Below are positions 8,392 through 18,204 of a stretch of 64,000 nt of DNA, in pieces. The DNA is from Tritrichomonas musculus. Its lineage: Eukaryota > Parabasalia > Tritrichomonadida > Tritrichomonadidae. Within the stretch, counting starts at the first letter, position 1; each line of letters starts with the position of its first letter. Location: NCBI GenBank assembly GCA_039105265.1, contig JAPFFF010000010.1, positions 5,704,001 to 5,768,000 on the forward strand, in the 5' to 3' direction. A program made the position numbers and the translations under genes. The notes below the pieces were generated by a model that ran no database searches, had not been told where the DNA came from, and worked only from the letters and a program-made list of their open reading frames with translations.

Positions 8392-11334
8392 ATGGGTGTT
8401 CCACATTTCATAAATTGGCTTGTATCTCGATATCCATTGATTGCCAGACGAATGAATGATGCGTCGAGACCAAAAATTGACTGTTTTTTTGTTGATTTTA
8501 ATTGCATAATTCATACTTCAATGCGAACAAACAAAACAATAAATCAAAACAACAGTGAAGATGAAATAATAAAGGAAGTTTTTCGATATTTGGACATTCT
8601 TGTTCAGATAGTTTGCCCAACTTCGTTATTATTCATTTCTGTTGATGGCCCAGCACCTCTCGCCAAATGCCGTCAACAAAGATCAAGACGTTTTATTCGT
8701 GAGATTAACCCTGATCCAACATCAACTTTCGAATCAAACGCGATTAGTGTTGGAACTGAATTTATGGAAAATTTGCATCAAAAATTAAGCGATTTTCTCA
8801 AAGAAAGAGTTAAAAATGATATTAATTGGAGAAAGCCAACTGTTATTTATTCATCGTATCGAACCCCTGGCGAAGGTGAACATAAATTTTTTGATTTTAT
8901 TCGTTCTCAAAAGAAATTATCATTTTGGAATGAAAATGCATCATGTTGTGTTTATTCGCCGGATGCTGATTTAGTCTTTGTTTGTTTACAAAGTTGCATC
9001 AAAAACTTCTGCATCTTAAGAGAATCTAATGCAATTTTCCCTGAAATCAAAACCAAATATTCAGTAAATGACTCAGGTATTAGATACTTTGCAAATGATT
9101 TTGTTTTAATATCAATTAATTTGATACGCGAATATATGACACTTGATTTTGAAACTGATGATCCTCGAATTTTCGATGATTTTACAGCAATTTCATATTT
9201 AATTGGAAATGACTTTATTCCTCATTTTCCAGATGTAAAAATCGAAAAAGGTGAGTTTTCTATAATTGTTGATATTTACAAAACTCAATTTCTCAAAGAG
9301 GGGAAATTTTTAATTAATGGTGAATCATTTAATTCTGATAACCTTTCAGAATTCATTCGTGAATCTGTTTTGCAGATAGCGTCTGTAAAGAAAAAAGCAA
9401 ACTCATTAGAAGATTTTCTACAAGCAGCAGAAAATAAAATTCATTCGCAAATGCCAGAAGAATATGAAAAAGATCCAGAAGAACTTAAAAAATCTTTGTC
9501 ACACTCTATTATTGACAGTTTTTATTGGGTATTCCAATATTATAAAAATGGAGTGCCATCTTGGACTTGGTTTTATCCATACTACTATGCACCATCACTT
9601 ATTATAGTTGCAAATTATATAAAAGATTACAAACCTGATTTTGAAGTTGGCTGCCCTCCAACTCCATTTGTACAGCTCTTGACAATAATGCCACCTCAAA
9701 GTCGGGATCTCTTACCCAAGGCTCTTCAGCCACTAATGGAATCCGACTCCCCAATTGGATATCTTTATCCATCTGAATTTAAAGTAGTTGGAGGCAAAGC
9801 CGAAGGAACTGCCATTGTTCCTTTTGTCGATATAGAAAAAGTTAGGAAAGCATTTCTTACAGTTGCCATAAATTTAACTGAAGATGAGAAAAGTCGGAAT
9901 AAAATCATTCCTCCGTATATCGTTAAGGAAGATGAATTGGCTTTTGTTGACGAAACTCGGAAAGTTATTGATTTTCACCTTTTTAATAATGAAGCTAATT
10001 TGCCTTGTGTACCTTCACTCTTCTTCTATGATATTAAGCCAAAGGTTGTTAATTTTCCAGTATATAATGGACCTCAATCTCTTGATTTATTATTTTCGAT
10101 TCCAGTTAGCCCCAATAACGCCCCAACAGTAGTCAACAAAACAATTCTTGTTGGATGGCCATATTTTATCCCTGCAATTGTCAAAAATATTGTTTATGTG
10201 AATAATCATACAAAAGGTTCTACCGAAAAAACGATCAATGAATATAAAAAAGTTTATGGATTGGACATATCCAAAACGCAATGTTTTGTAAACGCTCAAG
10301 TTTTGCAATTTGTTGATAATCATGAATTAAATATTGATTGGTCAAAAGAATCGATGCTATTTCCTTTTCAACAAACAGCTCCAATATCTTCTACAAATAC
10401 TATTTTACGATTCAAGCCCAAAGAAGGTAGAAAAGCTAAAATAGATGATCTTGCTGTAATCATTAAAGGACAAAATAAAGGAAAATTATGTAAAATTAAA
10501 AGCATGAAAAAAGATTATTTCGAATTACAACAAATCGTTCATCAAAAGAGGATATATGATATGAATTTAATCCTTGAAGATGATGATCAGTGTTGGATTC
10601 CGATTAGCAAAGTTGCTGCCTATTTCTCTCTGAACCTTAAAATACTTGAAAGTGTTTTAACTGATCTTCACACAGAAAAGTATAAAACAAACTTTGCTTT
10701 TGTCGTTATTAAAGACAACAAAGGCGTTCAAGGCTTTTGTACTAAACGTAAAAATGAAATTTGTGTTACGCAAAATGTAGTATCATTATTACAAGCATAT
10801 TTTGAAAAGGCTGATCCATTATTGCTTGCATTAAAGACATATAACGAAACAGAAAATACATTAGAATCGATCCTTGACGAATATATCGATACCTACGAAG
10901 AAGTCAAAATTGAAAAAATTAGGAAATGGGTGAAAGAGAATTCACCTTCACGCTATTTTCCTTATGTTAAGTTATATAAGCACTTTCCAGCTAATGAGAC
11001 AATAAAAACAATTGAATCAATAATGATTGAAGAATATCAAGATGATACTCTTGGCAGCATTATTCAAGAAAAAGAATCAAATTTGGTTTGGAAAGGAAAG
11101 TATGTTCCTCCCTTTATTGAAAGGATTGATTTTGGATCAAACGTCATTACAATAAATCCATCAGGAATTGTGCCTTTTGGTACATATGGTGTTGTTATTG
11201 GCGTGTCTTTCAATGGGCAATTGGCTCATATTATTGCTGACAACGAATTTGAATATGGAAATCAAATGCAAGGCTGCTTGAAGACGAATCGTGGTTTTGC
11301 TTTACCAACACGTGATTTGTGCGTTTTTGAGTAA
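8392..11334 (+). CDS. XRN1: 5'-3' exoribonuclease, XRN1 type
   Basis: A 980-residue protein starting at the ATG at 8392 (MGVPHFINWLVSRYP), which matches the conserved XRN amino terminus. Active-site motifs: VDFN (Asp35), SVDG (Asp85), QQRSRRF (95-101), TPGEGEHK (158-165), PDADL (190-194) and IGNDFIPHFP (271-280), with the acidic residues that bind two Mg2+. The linkers between CR1 and CR2 are short. There is no zinc knuckle, and the long C-terminal half has barrel-like segments (VGWPYFIPAIVKNIV, IKGQNKGKLCKIK), as in cytoplasmic XRN1 rather than nuclear Rat1/XRN2. It degrades decapped 5'-monophosphate RNA. The downstream neighbour is another RNA-processing enzyme, but linkage to it is probably chance. 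Confidence 0.93.
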   Translation: MGVPHFINWLVSRYPLIARRMNDASRPKIDCFFVDFNCIIHTSMRTNKTINQNNSEDEIIKEVFRYLDILVQIVCPTSLLFISVDGPAPLAKCRQQRSRRFIREINPDPTSTFESNAISVGTEFMENLHQKLSDFLKERVKNDINWRKPTVIYSSYRTPGEGEHKFFDFIRSQKKLSFWNENASCCVYSPDADLVFVCLQSCIKNFCILRESNAIFPEIKTKYSVNDSGIRYFANDFVLISINLIREYMTLDFETDDPRIFDDFTAISYLIGNDFIPHFPDVKIEKGEFSIIVDIYKTQFLKEGKFLINGESFNSDNLSEFIRESVLQIASVKKKANSLEDFLQAAENKIHSQMPEEYEKDPEELKKSLSHSIIDSFYWVFQYYKNGVPSWTWFYPYYYAPSLIIVANYIKDYKPDFEVGCPPTPFVQLLTIMPPQSRDLLPKALQPLMESDSPIGYLYPSEFKVVGGKAEGTAIVPFVDIEKVRKAFLTVAINLTEDEKSRNKIIPPYIVKEDELAFVDETRKVIDFHLFNNEANLPCVPSLFFYDIKPKVVNFPVYNGPQSLDLLFSIPVSPNNAPTVVNKTILVGWPYFIPAIVKNIVYVNNHTKGSTEKTINEYKKVYGLDISKTQCFVNAQVLQFVDNHELNIDWSKESMLFPFQQTAPISSTNTILRFKPKEGRKAKIDDLAVIIKGQNKGKLCKIKSMKKDYFELQQIVHQKRIYDMNLILEDDDQCWIPISKVAAYFSLNLKILESVLTDLHTEKYKTNFAFVVIKDNKGVQGFCTKRKNEICVTQNVVSLLQAYFEKADPLLLALKTYNETENTLESILDEYIDTYEEVKIEKIRKWVKENSPSRYFPYVKLYKHFPANETIKTIESIMIEEYQDDTLGSIIQEKESNLVWKGKYVPPFIERIDFGSNVITINPSGIVPFGTYGVVIGVSFNGQLAHIIADNEFEYGNQMQGCLKTNRGFALPTRDLCVFE

Positions 11335-11857
11335 TTTTAGTGTTATTATTGCATATTCAAAAATATGCTTGATATAGTGTTTTTCACATATCATTATTAA
11401 TATTTATCCATGAAATTAAATATTATTTTTTTTTGTTGGATATCTATATTTCTATAAGTATATACACTTAATTAATAAGAATTCGGACTTGTCTTTTTCT
11501 TGCGAAAATGATTTCCAAATGATGATGAATAGTTTTTTTTTAATATTTTTATGTGATAATAGTATATGTTGAATAATATATAGTTAAACAAAATAAATTT
11601 AATTATTGATAACTTTTTTATCATGTTTATTTTATTATACCTGTAAATGTTGCAATGTGAATATACATATTTTGAATACATGATTTAATCATTTGGCAGA
11701 TAAATCAAGACTTGGTGTATTATTTACTCTTTTTAGAAAACAAAAAAAGTATTTTATATAGATAGATATAGAATATATTTCATAAATATAGTTTTTTAAG
11801 ATGACCATCAAATTTTGAATTATCAAAAAATTTTTTTCAAGAAAAAGTTCATTCAAT
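11335..11857. other. Gene-free AT-rich spacer
   Basis: About 520 bp between XRN1 and the DEAD-box helicase. There is no convincing frame; short open frames on the minus strand are Ile/Tyr/Phe-rich and typical of random AT sequence. The last 15 bases carry the initiator of the helicase gene. Confidence 0.5.
11849..11853 (+). promoter_or_regulatory. Initiator-like TCATT of the helicase gene
   Basis: TCATT matches the Trichomonas initiator TCA(+1)PyW. The A at 11851 would be the first base of the transcript, 7 nt before the ATG at 11858. Confidence 0.5.
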
Positions 11858-13306
11858 ATGAAAAGAGCAAATCTTCTTTCCTTTGGAACGAGTTTTTCCG
11901 GGAAAGCTAATGAAAAAGCCAAAGATATGTTTAAAACAAAGGACGAGACGAAGTCATTAGGAGAACTTACCGATTATACTGTTCTTGACCAATATCAAGT
12001 TAATGTTACAGGCGATTCTCCTCCACATCCAATTGATGATTGGTCATCATTTTCACAAAATCTTCAGAATTCTCTTCTTGAAGCTGGATTTACCAAACCT
12101 ACTCCAGCACAAAGATATTCAATACCTTGCTTTTTCGCAAGTCGACCATTCATAACAATTTCGCCAACTGGAAGTGGAAAAACGCTTGCATATGCCCTCC
12201 CATTATTACAACTTCTTGAAAACTTCCCACACAACGAATTAAAGTGTATTGTTCTTGTACCAACCCGTGAACTTGCATCTCAAATATTTCGTCAATTCCG
12301 TCGATTTTCGGAATCTAGTGCTACACGAGTGCAGTTATTAAGAAAAAATCGAGATACTCCTAAATGTCAGATTCTTATTACAACTCCTAAAAGACTCCTT
12401 ATAGCCAAACCAAATTTGGATAATGTTACACATATTGTCATTGATGAAGCCGATCATCTTCTTTCACATAGTTTTGTTCAACAAACTGATCAAGTTCTAT
12501 CCTTATTGCAAAACCCGCCAGCTGCTAAGAATGAAGGTGAAGATCAAGGTGAAAAAGAACCATCAACAAAACCAGCTCCAAGAAATATTCATGTTTCTCT
12601 TTTCTCTGCAACAATGAATCCAAAAGTTGAAGAATCAGCAAGATCATTTATGACAAATCCAATTCGCATTCAAGTTGGAGATAATCATGCTGTTGCCGCT
12701 TTAATTACTCAAGAATTAAAATTTGTTGGCCGAGAAAAAGGAAAAGTCCTTGAAATACGTCAACGTCTCAATTCTGGCCAAATTGAACTCCCGGTTATCA
12801 TTTTTGTTCAAAATAAGCAACGCGCTTACGATCTTTTCAACGAGCTTGGTTTACCAGCATCAATTCTTACTGCTGATCAGAATGATGCTCAACGTGCTGA
12901 AGCAATACGAAAAGTACGAACAGGAGACCATCAATTTTTAATTACAACTGACCTTGCTGGCCGTGGAATTGACCTTGCTGCAATCAAATCAGTAATCAAT
13001 TTCGACTTGCCACCAGATTCAACCACTTACATACACAGAATTGGAAGAACTGCAAGAGCTGGGAGAGCAGGTCATGCTTTAACTTTCTTTACTGAAGATG
13101 ACATGCCAAATTTGAAACCAGTAGCTTCTGTGATGAAAAAAGCTGGATTTCATGTTGAGGATTGGATGCTTAGAAATCCTGATAAGCAGCATAGAGGAGC
13201 AAGAGCACTTTTTGAACCAACAAAGCGTCATACAATTTCCTCAAGATTGTGGAAAAATGCAAAAATCAGAAATCCAGAACCAAAAGTTCAGCCAAATGTC
13301 GAATGA
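11858..13306 (+). CDS. DEAD-box RNA helicase, ROK1/DDX52-like
   Basis: A 482-residue protein with all helicase motifs in order: Q motif near Gln85, motif I SPTGSGKT (102-109), PTRELA, TTPKRL, DEAD (196-199), SAT, then in domain 2 FVQNK, TTDLAGRGIDL and HRIGRTARAGRAG. The N-terminal LLSFGTSF and the segment before the Q motif (FSQNLQNSLLEAGFTKPTPAQ) resemble ROK1/DDX52, which act in 18S rRNA processing. Those family members usually have DESD at motif II, so the DEAD here leaves the subfamily open. An acidic, Lys-rich insertion lies between motifs II and III. The ATG follows an initiator-like TCATT by 5 nt. Confidence 0.9.
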   Translation: MKRANLLSFGTSFSGKANEKAKDMFKTKDETKSLGELTDYTVLDQYQVNVTGDSPPHPIDDWSSFSQNLQNSLLEAGFTKPTPAQRYSIPCFFASRPFITISPTGSGKTLAYALPLLQLLENFPHNELKCIVLVPTRELASQIFRQFRRFSESSATRVQLLRKNRDTPKCQILITTPKRLLIAKPNLDNVTHIVIDEADHLLSHSFVQQTDQVLSLLQNPPAAKNEGEDQGEKEPSTKPAPRNIHVSLFSATMNPKVEESARSFMTNPIRIQVGDNHAVAALITQELKFVGREKGKVLEIRQRLNSGQIELPVIIFVQNKQRAYDLFNELGLPASILTADQNDAQRAEAIRKVRTGDHQFLITTDLAGRGIDLAAIKSVINFDLPPDSTTYIHRIGRTARAGRAGHALTFFTEDDMPNLKPVASVMKKAGFHVEDWMLRNPDKQHRGARALFEPTKRHTISSRLWKNAKIRNPEPKVQPNVE

Positions 13307-13716
13307 ATGAATATCTAATGATATTAGGTGTTATATTACTTACTCTTTTTTTATATTATGTTTGTTTTATTATTGTTACATTTTTTGAATATTATTATTA
13401 TTTTACTTAAATGTTAAATGAAACTTTTATTTGATTATTTTGTTCTTTTCTAATTAAAACTAATGTGATATATTTGATGAGTTTGATATTTTGATCTTAT
13501 TGAAAATAGAATTTATTTTTTCCATTGAAAATTTGTTGATCCAAACAAATCAATAATAAAGTATATGTATGATTTAGGAAGTATATCATATTTTTCTATT
13601 TATTAAAATAAAAGTCATTAATATCATAAAGAGAAAAAAAATATAATAAAAGCTAGATTTAGACATGGAAATGATATTCAGCATACAAAAAAATAATAAC
13701 AGTAGTATCGCATTTT
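13307..13716. other. Convergent intergenic spacer
   Basis: About 410 bp between two convergent 3' ends. It is AT-rich with several AATAAA-like strings; no gene or repeat is seen. Confidence 0.5.
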
Positions 13717-15063
13717 TTATTCAATAACATTTTTTGCATCTGTTTGATTTATTTTTTTGTAAACAGCCAAAGCAAGATTTGCTACTTCTTCATCTTTGCA
13801 TTCAACAAAATTTTCAATATTTTGAATTATTTCAAACATATCTGAAATTACAATTTGATTTTCAATGACCAATCCAATAATTTTTAATATTTTTATTGTT
13901 AATCTTTTATCAGAGCAATTGTCCAAGAAAATAGATAAAAAGTTTATAATACCAACATCAACGGCCATTTCGAGCAGTTTTTTATTTCCATTAATGATAA
14001 AATTTGAGAGAAAATGCATCAACTTTTTTTGCTCATGAAAAGGAAATATTTCATTTTTTTGAATAGAAATCGATAAGATTTGAGGGTAATTAAGAAAACA
14101 AGAGATATTAGCTTCACAACTTAATAAATCAAATAAAGTTGGAATAACGGAATCCTTTGAATGACAGGAACAAAGCTTTGAAAATAAGAAGTTGATAAAT
14201 GTATCATTAGAATTGATAAATAGGAAAGAAAAATCGTTTGTGATTTTTACAATTTCAATGTAAATTTTGAGTAAAGAAATATTGTCAACATCATCATTGC
14301 TAGATTTTAAATAATAAATTGCATTGCTAGCAAAAAATGGAATAACACATTCATATTTTTTTATTATTTGCCGAGTAAATTCAGCTGCTGGGCGAAATAA
14401 GCATTCGTCTATTTCTAATTTTAAAATTTCATCTAGTTTAATAGAAATTTGATCAATTGGAGCAAATTCTGGATCTATCTTAAAGCATCTTTTTAATAAA
14501 TCAATTAAAGGCTCGGAAGGAGGAGATTGAAATAGTTGTAACGAAATTTGTTTTTCATATGTTTCAAAAATTTGTGTTTTCTTTCGAATTATTTCTGTTA
14601 TTATTCTAATTGAATTATCATCTATAGTAAATAAATTAAAATAATAATCTAAAAATATTGGTTGCGAAAAAAAAATAAAATATTCACTTTTTTTTTGACT
14701 CGGAATTGTAATTAGCATATATATGATTCGTAAAGTCATATAAATGATAGGCAATGAATAGTTTGAAAATTTATCTAAAAAAAATAATAAAGGTTCAAAT
14801 GAGTTGGTAGGAATTGAAACATTTGTGTCAGCGTCAATTTTTTGTATAATTTCTGTTAAAATTGCTTCAATGTTTTCATTATTGTTGCTGCTTTTATTTG
14901 TTGATAAAATATAAAATAAATCCAGAATGCTAAGTGGAGATTGATTAATGTTTTCATTAATTAATGGTGTTGATTGTGAAGATAAATCATCAATTTTATT
15001 ATCTTGCTCACCGAGAATTAAAAAATCTTTGATTTTCACTTTTTTCTTTACATTTTTTATCAT
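13717..15063 (-). CDS. Helical protein of unknown function
   Basis: 448 residues from the ATG at 15063 (MIKNVKKKVKIKDFLIL); no ATG lies upstream in frame before a stop. After a Lys-rich start and a Ser/Asn linker (residues 20-60), the rest is a succession of hydrophobic helices about 35-45 residues long, as in ARM or HEAT solenoids. The C-terminal blocks (SIFLDNCSDKRLTIKILKII, NLALAVYKKIN) look most repeat-like. No diagnostic motif was found, and short segments resemble other trichomonad armadillo-like proteins only in general character. It is divergent from the gene at 15205, with 141 bp between the starts. Confidence 0.75.
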   Translation of the reverse strand: MIKNVKKKVKIKDFLILGEQDNKIDDLSSQSTPLINENINQSPLSILDLFYILSTNKSSNNNENIEAILTEIIQKIDADTNVSIPTNSFEPLLFFLDKFSNYSLPIIYMTLRIIYMLITIPSQKKSEYFIFFSQPIFLDYYFNLFTIDDNSIRIITEIIRKKTQIFETYEKQISLQLFQSPPSEPLIDLLKRCFKIDPEFAPIDQISIKLDEILKLEIDECLFRPAAEFTRQIIKKYECVIPFFASNAIYYLKSSNDDVDNISLLKIYIEIVKITNDFSFLFINSNDTFINFLFSKLCSCHSKDSVIPTLFDLLSCEANISCFLNYPQILSISIQKNEIFPFHEQKKLMHFLSNFIINGNKKLLEMAVDVGIINFLSIFLDNCSDKRLTIKILKIIGLVIENQIVISDMFEIIQNIENFVECKDEEVANLALAVYKKINQTDAKNVIE

Positions 15064-15194
15064 TCTGAAATTCAATAACCGTGTTATTTGAAAGGATATA
15101 TAGTCAATTTTTTGACCTATTAGAATTTTTGAAAAATTCAGATTTTACTTTTTTCAGTGAAATAACATCCGTTAATCTTCACAAAAGAAAAATT

Positions 15195-15199
15195 TCATC
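15195..15199 (+). promoter_or_regulatory. Initiator-like TCATC
   Basis: TCATC fits the Trichomonas initiator consensus. The A at 15197 lies 8 nt before the ATG at 15205, giving a very short leader as is usual in these protists. Confidence 0.5.
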
Positions 15200-15204
15200 T
15201 TTAT

Positions 15205-16923
15205 ATGTCTGAGGAAAATGCTTCCACCCATGAAAGCGAAGGAATTGGCGCTATGGCAGGTGATATGGCACAATCATTACTAGGTTCTCAAAATAATGAT
15301 GCACCAAATGAAGAAGAAAATGAAAATGAAACAAATAATGAAGAAGAAAATGAAAATGAAGCAAATAATGAAGAAGAAAATGTAAATGAAGCAAATAATG
15401 AAGAGGAAAATGAAAATGAAGCAAATAATGAAGAAGAAAATCAAAACGAAGAAAATAATGAAGCCAATAATGAAGAAGAAAATCAAAATGAACAATCCGA
15501 AAAAGCAGAAAACAAAGATGGTGATAATCTTGGTGGAATGGTTGATGGTTTAACCGGCCAATTAATAGGTTCTGCAGATAATAAATCAGAAGCATCAAAA
15601 TCAAAGCAAGCATCAGAAGAGCACACTCCAGCTGGTTCACGACCCCATACACCTTCCCAATCACGTTCAAGTCGAGCTCGTAATTCTAGTAATAACAGTG
15701 CTAACATAAGCCAAAAATCTCTCAATGCAATAGCCGCAGACAAAGCAGATGCTCTAATTAATAATGATGATCATTCAAAAACAATGCCCCCGCCAGCTGT
15801 TCATGAGCCTGCTTCCTCCGCCGGCAGTCAGAAAAGCGGTCGAGGTCGTAGAAGTAATGCTACAAATCAATCACAGCAAACGAATAAATCGAAGCAATTA
15901 AGTCAAGCACCAAATATAACGGAAGAAGAAGATGAATACAGTTACTATTCTCAATATGATGAATTTCAAGATGGAAATTGTACTGGCAGCTCATGGGCAA
16001 ATCGTCTAAGTAGAAGCGAATTAGATGATCTTGTTCTTTCAGTCATTTGTGGTGAAACCCCAGTAGAAAAAGTTCCGCCAACTCAGCTTCCACAATTAAT
16101 ATCAGGATTGAAAGAAGCCCGTGATGAACGAATTAGTCGACGTAAACCAGATGAAGCGGAAGTTTGTGATAGTTATCTCTTGATTGCCCGGCATGCCTAT
16201 AATGAACACATGAAAGTTGTTGCACAACAAACTAGAAGTGAAAAAATAAGAAAGAGGCTTGAGCAAGCCAAAGAAGATCTTGAAAGTCTTCGTGATAATA
16301 TCGACCTTGAAGAAGCAAAGCAGGCAAGTGTTAATGAGAATCAAGTTATGGATCTTCTTGATCGTCAACAAGCTGATGATGATGAATTCAGAAAATCATG
16401 GAGATCTCCTCAAAAACTTAGAATTTACAATCGAACTTCAAATCAGCTTCGTAGTCTTAAAACGCAAACAATTCTCCTTTTAAATGCTCGAAAATACAAT
16501 GAAATGAGACAAGTTGATCGTTTAGCTAAAAAGCAAGAAGAGATTGAAACAGAAGCAAACTACCAGCAAATGAATTCTGAATACATACAATCTCACCAAA
16601 ACTTGCAAAGAAAGCATATGGATGAAATGAAAACACTCATTGATTCTCAGGAAACTAAAAATGAGCAGAAAAAAGCTTTAGCAAAAATTAAAATGGACAT
16701 TGCCCAAAGAAGAGTCGATAATTTGCAAGCGCAATACAACGAGTTGATGGATCCAAATAAAGTATGGAATTTATATCATAGGCATGACAGATCAAAGGCA
16801 GATACTAAAAAGTCAGCAACAAGAAAGAGACTTGAAACTAGGAATTACACTACATTAGCTTTACCACCTCTTCAAACGCCAAGATCAGCAAGAACCAGAT
16901 CTATGAGGTATAGCGGATTATAA
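15205..16923 (+). CDS. Coiled-coil protein with Glu/Asn repeats
   Basis: 572 residues. Residues about 35-98 are five to six near-repeats of a NEEENENEANNEEEN type, coded by nearly identical DNA units, so the copy number is likely unstable. Residues 120-260 are Ser/Ala/Gln-rich. From about 270 the protein is structured: a short globular-looking block (ELDDLVLSVICGETPVEKVP, with PQLISGLKEARDERI) and then a long coiled coil (residues 330-520) rich in Lys, Glu, Gln and Arg. A basic tail follows. I do not recognise the family. The layout suggests a cytoskeletal or scaffold role, which is only inference. Confidence 0.8.
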   Translation: MSEENASTHESEGIGAMAGDMAQSLLGSQNNDAPNEEENENETNNEEENENEANNEEENVNEANNEEENENEANNEEENQNEENNEANNEEENQNEQSEKAENKDGDNLGGMVDGLTGQLIGSADNKSEASKSKQASEEHTPAGSRPHTPSQSRSSRARNSSNNSANISQKSLNAIAADKADALINNDDHSKTMPPPAVHEPASSAGSQKSGRGRRSNATNQSQQTNKSKQLSQAPNITEEEDEYSYYSQYDEFQDGNCTGSSWANRLSRSELDDLVLSVICGETPVEKVPPTQLPQLISGLKEARDERISRRKPDEAEVCDSYLLIARHAYNEHMKVVAQQTRSEKIRKRLEQAKEDLESLRDNIDLEEAKQASVNENQVMDLLDRQQADDDEFRKSWRSPQKLRIYNRTSNQLRSLKTQTILLLNARKYNEMRQVDRLAKKQEEIETEANYQQMNSEYIQSHQNLQRKHMDEMKTLIDSQETKNEQKKALAKIKMDIAQRRVDNLQAQYNELMDPNKVWNLYHRHDRSKADTKKSATRKRLETRNYTTLALPPLQTPRSARTRSMRYSGL

Positions 16924-17225
16924 TCTCGTCTTTATTATATTAATTTATATGTTATTTATTTTATTTTATTTCAGTAATTTATTGTATCTCAATTGATATT
17001 GAATAAAATATTTGATTTTCGAATCTGATTTTACAATTTTTGTTAAAATACTAAATGCATATGTGTTTCTAAGGCGCATAAATGATAAAAGTCTTTTTTG
17101 TGAATGTTCATCAAATATATAATTTAAATTATTTAAAAATTAAAGAAAATAAGTAATATTATGTTTTTCAGCTTATAATATTATGCATATATTTAAAATA
17201 ATAAAAAATACTTTTACATTTTATT

Positions 17226-18130
17226 CTAATGTCTCCATCTTCTTTCATGCCCATCTTCAAGAACAGGTTCAAGGAAACCTCTGAAAAAGATGTCATTATC
17301 GTCTTTAAATTCCCATCTTGCGCCATATCCTGGATTGCATCTTACTTCATAAGCCTTTGAATCGTGTGGAAGAGCAAAAACATTATTCCAAACGCAATTT
17401 TCAATAATGAAATTCAAACAACGAATTGCATTTTTGTTAATTAAATCAGTTGTTCCATTCGAATCACCCCAAAACTTTGAGGAATCACGAACTGAGTGTT
17501 TAGATAATGCTCGGCCACCAACAGACAATGGTTGATCTTTATGTTTTTCATTAAATGCGGCATAAAGTTTTTCTGTGCTTGGAGGGAAAAGTGAAGAATC
17601 GGCTAAAAATGAGTTAGTAATTAAAAAAAATAATAATCATTTATTTATTTGTTTTATTGTATATATGAATAATACATTGCCTCTTAGAAGATATCATGAA
17701 TGCAAGATTCATAAAAATAAAACAAATAAATTAATAATTATTATATAAACATACATCCTGCAGTTTTTCGAATACCAAGTAAAACTCGAATTCCAATCAC
17801 TCCAATAACTTTTAAAAACTGATGAATACTATCAATATTTGAAATGTCAACGTTCTGGAGATCAACTAAATGTTCTTTGACAAATTTGTCGCACAACTTA
17901 TCAGTTTCATCAGATTTTAATTGAGGAAAAGGTATTGGATATATTATATTTCCAGTTGATTTAAAATGTAATAAGTTTTCAACAATACCGTAAAATAATG
18001 GACGATTTTTTGATATAGGGCTTCGATCAAGAAGTATCGGTTGTAATTCTGTAAATCCATCAAAAAGATCAGGAGGTGCATTTGATATTGCCTCATAAAA
18101 TATCTGAATAATATCATTTTCACTCATCAT
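17226..18130 (-). CDS. Spliced conserved protein of unknown function (two exons)
   Basis: Exon 1 is 17755-18130 and exon 2 is 17226-17602, joined across a 152-bp intron. The joined frame is 753 nt, coding for 250 residues. Exon 1 alone runs into a stop 10 nt past the donor, and exon 2 has no ATG near its start, so neither stands alone. The ATG at 18130 is the first in frame; the next codon is also ATG. The join reads RKTAG-S-DSSLFPPSTEKLYAAFN. The C-terminal half has strings that look deeply conserved: LSVGGRALSKHSVR, NPGYGARW and FRGFLEPVLEDGHERRWRH. I recognise this as the style of a widespread uncharacterised eukaryotic family but cannot name it. It is divergent from the nicalin-like gene, with 74 bp between the starts. 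Confidence 0.8.
17603..17754 (-). other. Spliceosomal intron, 152 bp
   Basis: On the minus strand the intron starts GTATGT (17754 downwards) and ends TTTTTAG at 17603. ACTAAC, the trichomonad branch motif, lies at 17613-17618, with 10 nt between it and the exon. Removing it joins two frames in phase (phase 1) and removes an in-frame stop. In T. vaginalis the branch motif is usually part of ACTAACACACAG with tighter spacing; the longer T-rich gap here is a difference. Confidence 0.85.
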
Positions 18131-18193
18131 TTCATTTTGAGTATAAAACAATTTTTCTACTCAAATTTTCTTAAAAAATTTTATATTCAAAAT

Positions 18194-18198
18194 TCATA
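18194..18198 (+). promoter_or_regulatory. Initiator-like TCATA in a 74-bp divergent promoter
   Basis: TCATA fits the initiator consensus, with its A 9 nt before the ATG at 18205. The same short interval must also drive the spliced gene starting at 18130 on the other strand. Confidence 0.4.
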
Positions 18199-18204
18199 AG
18201 TTGA

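Noticed and set aside
15251-15743. Several open frames opposite the Glu/Asn repeat gene
   Set aside because: They are Phe/Leu/His-rich mirror images of the repetitive coding strand, with no start signal.
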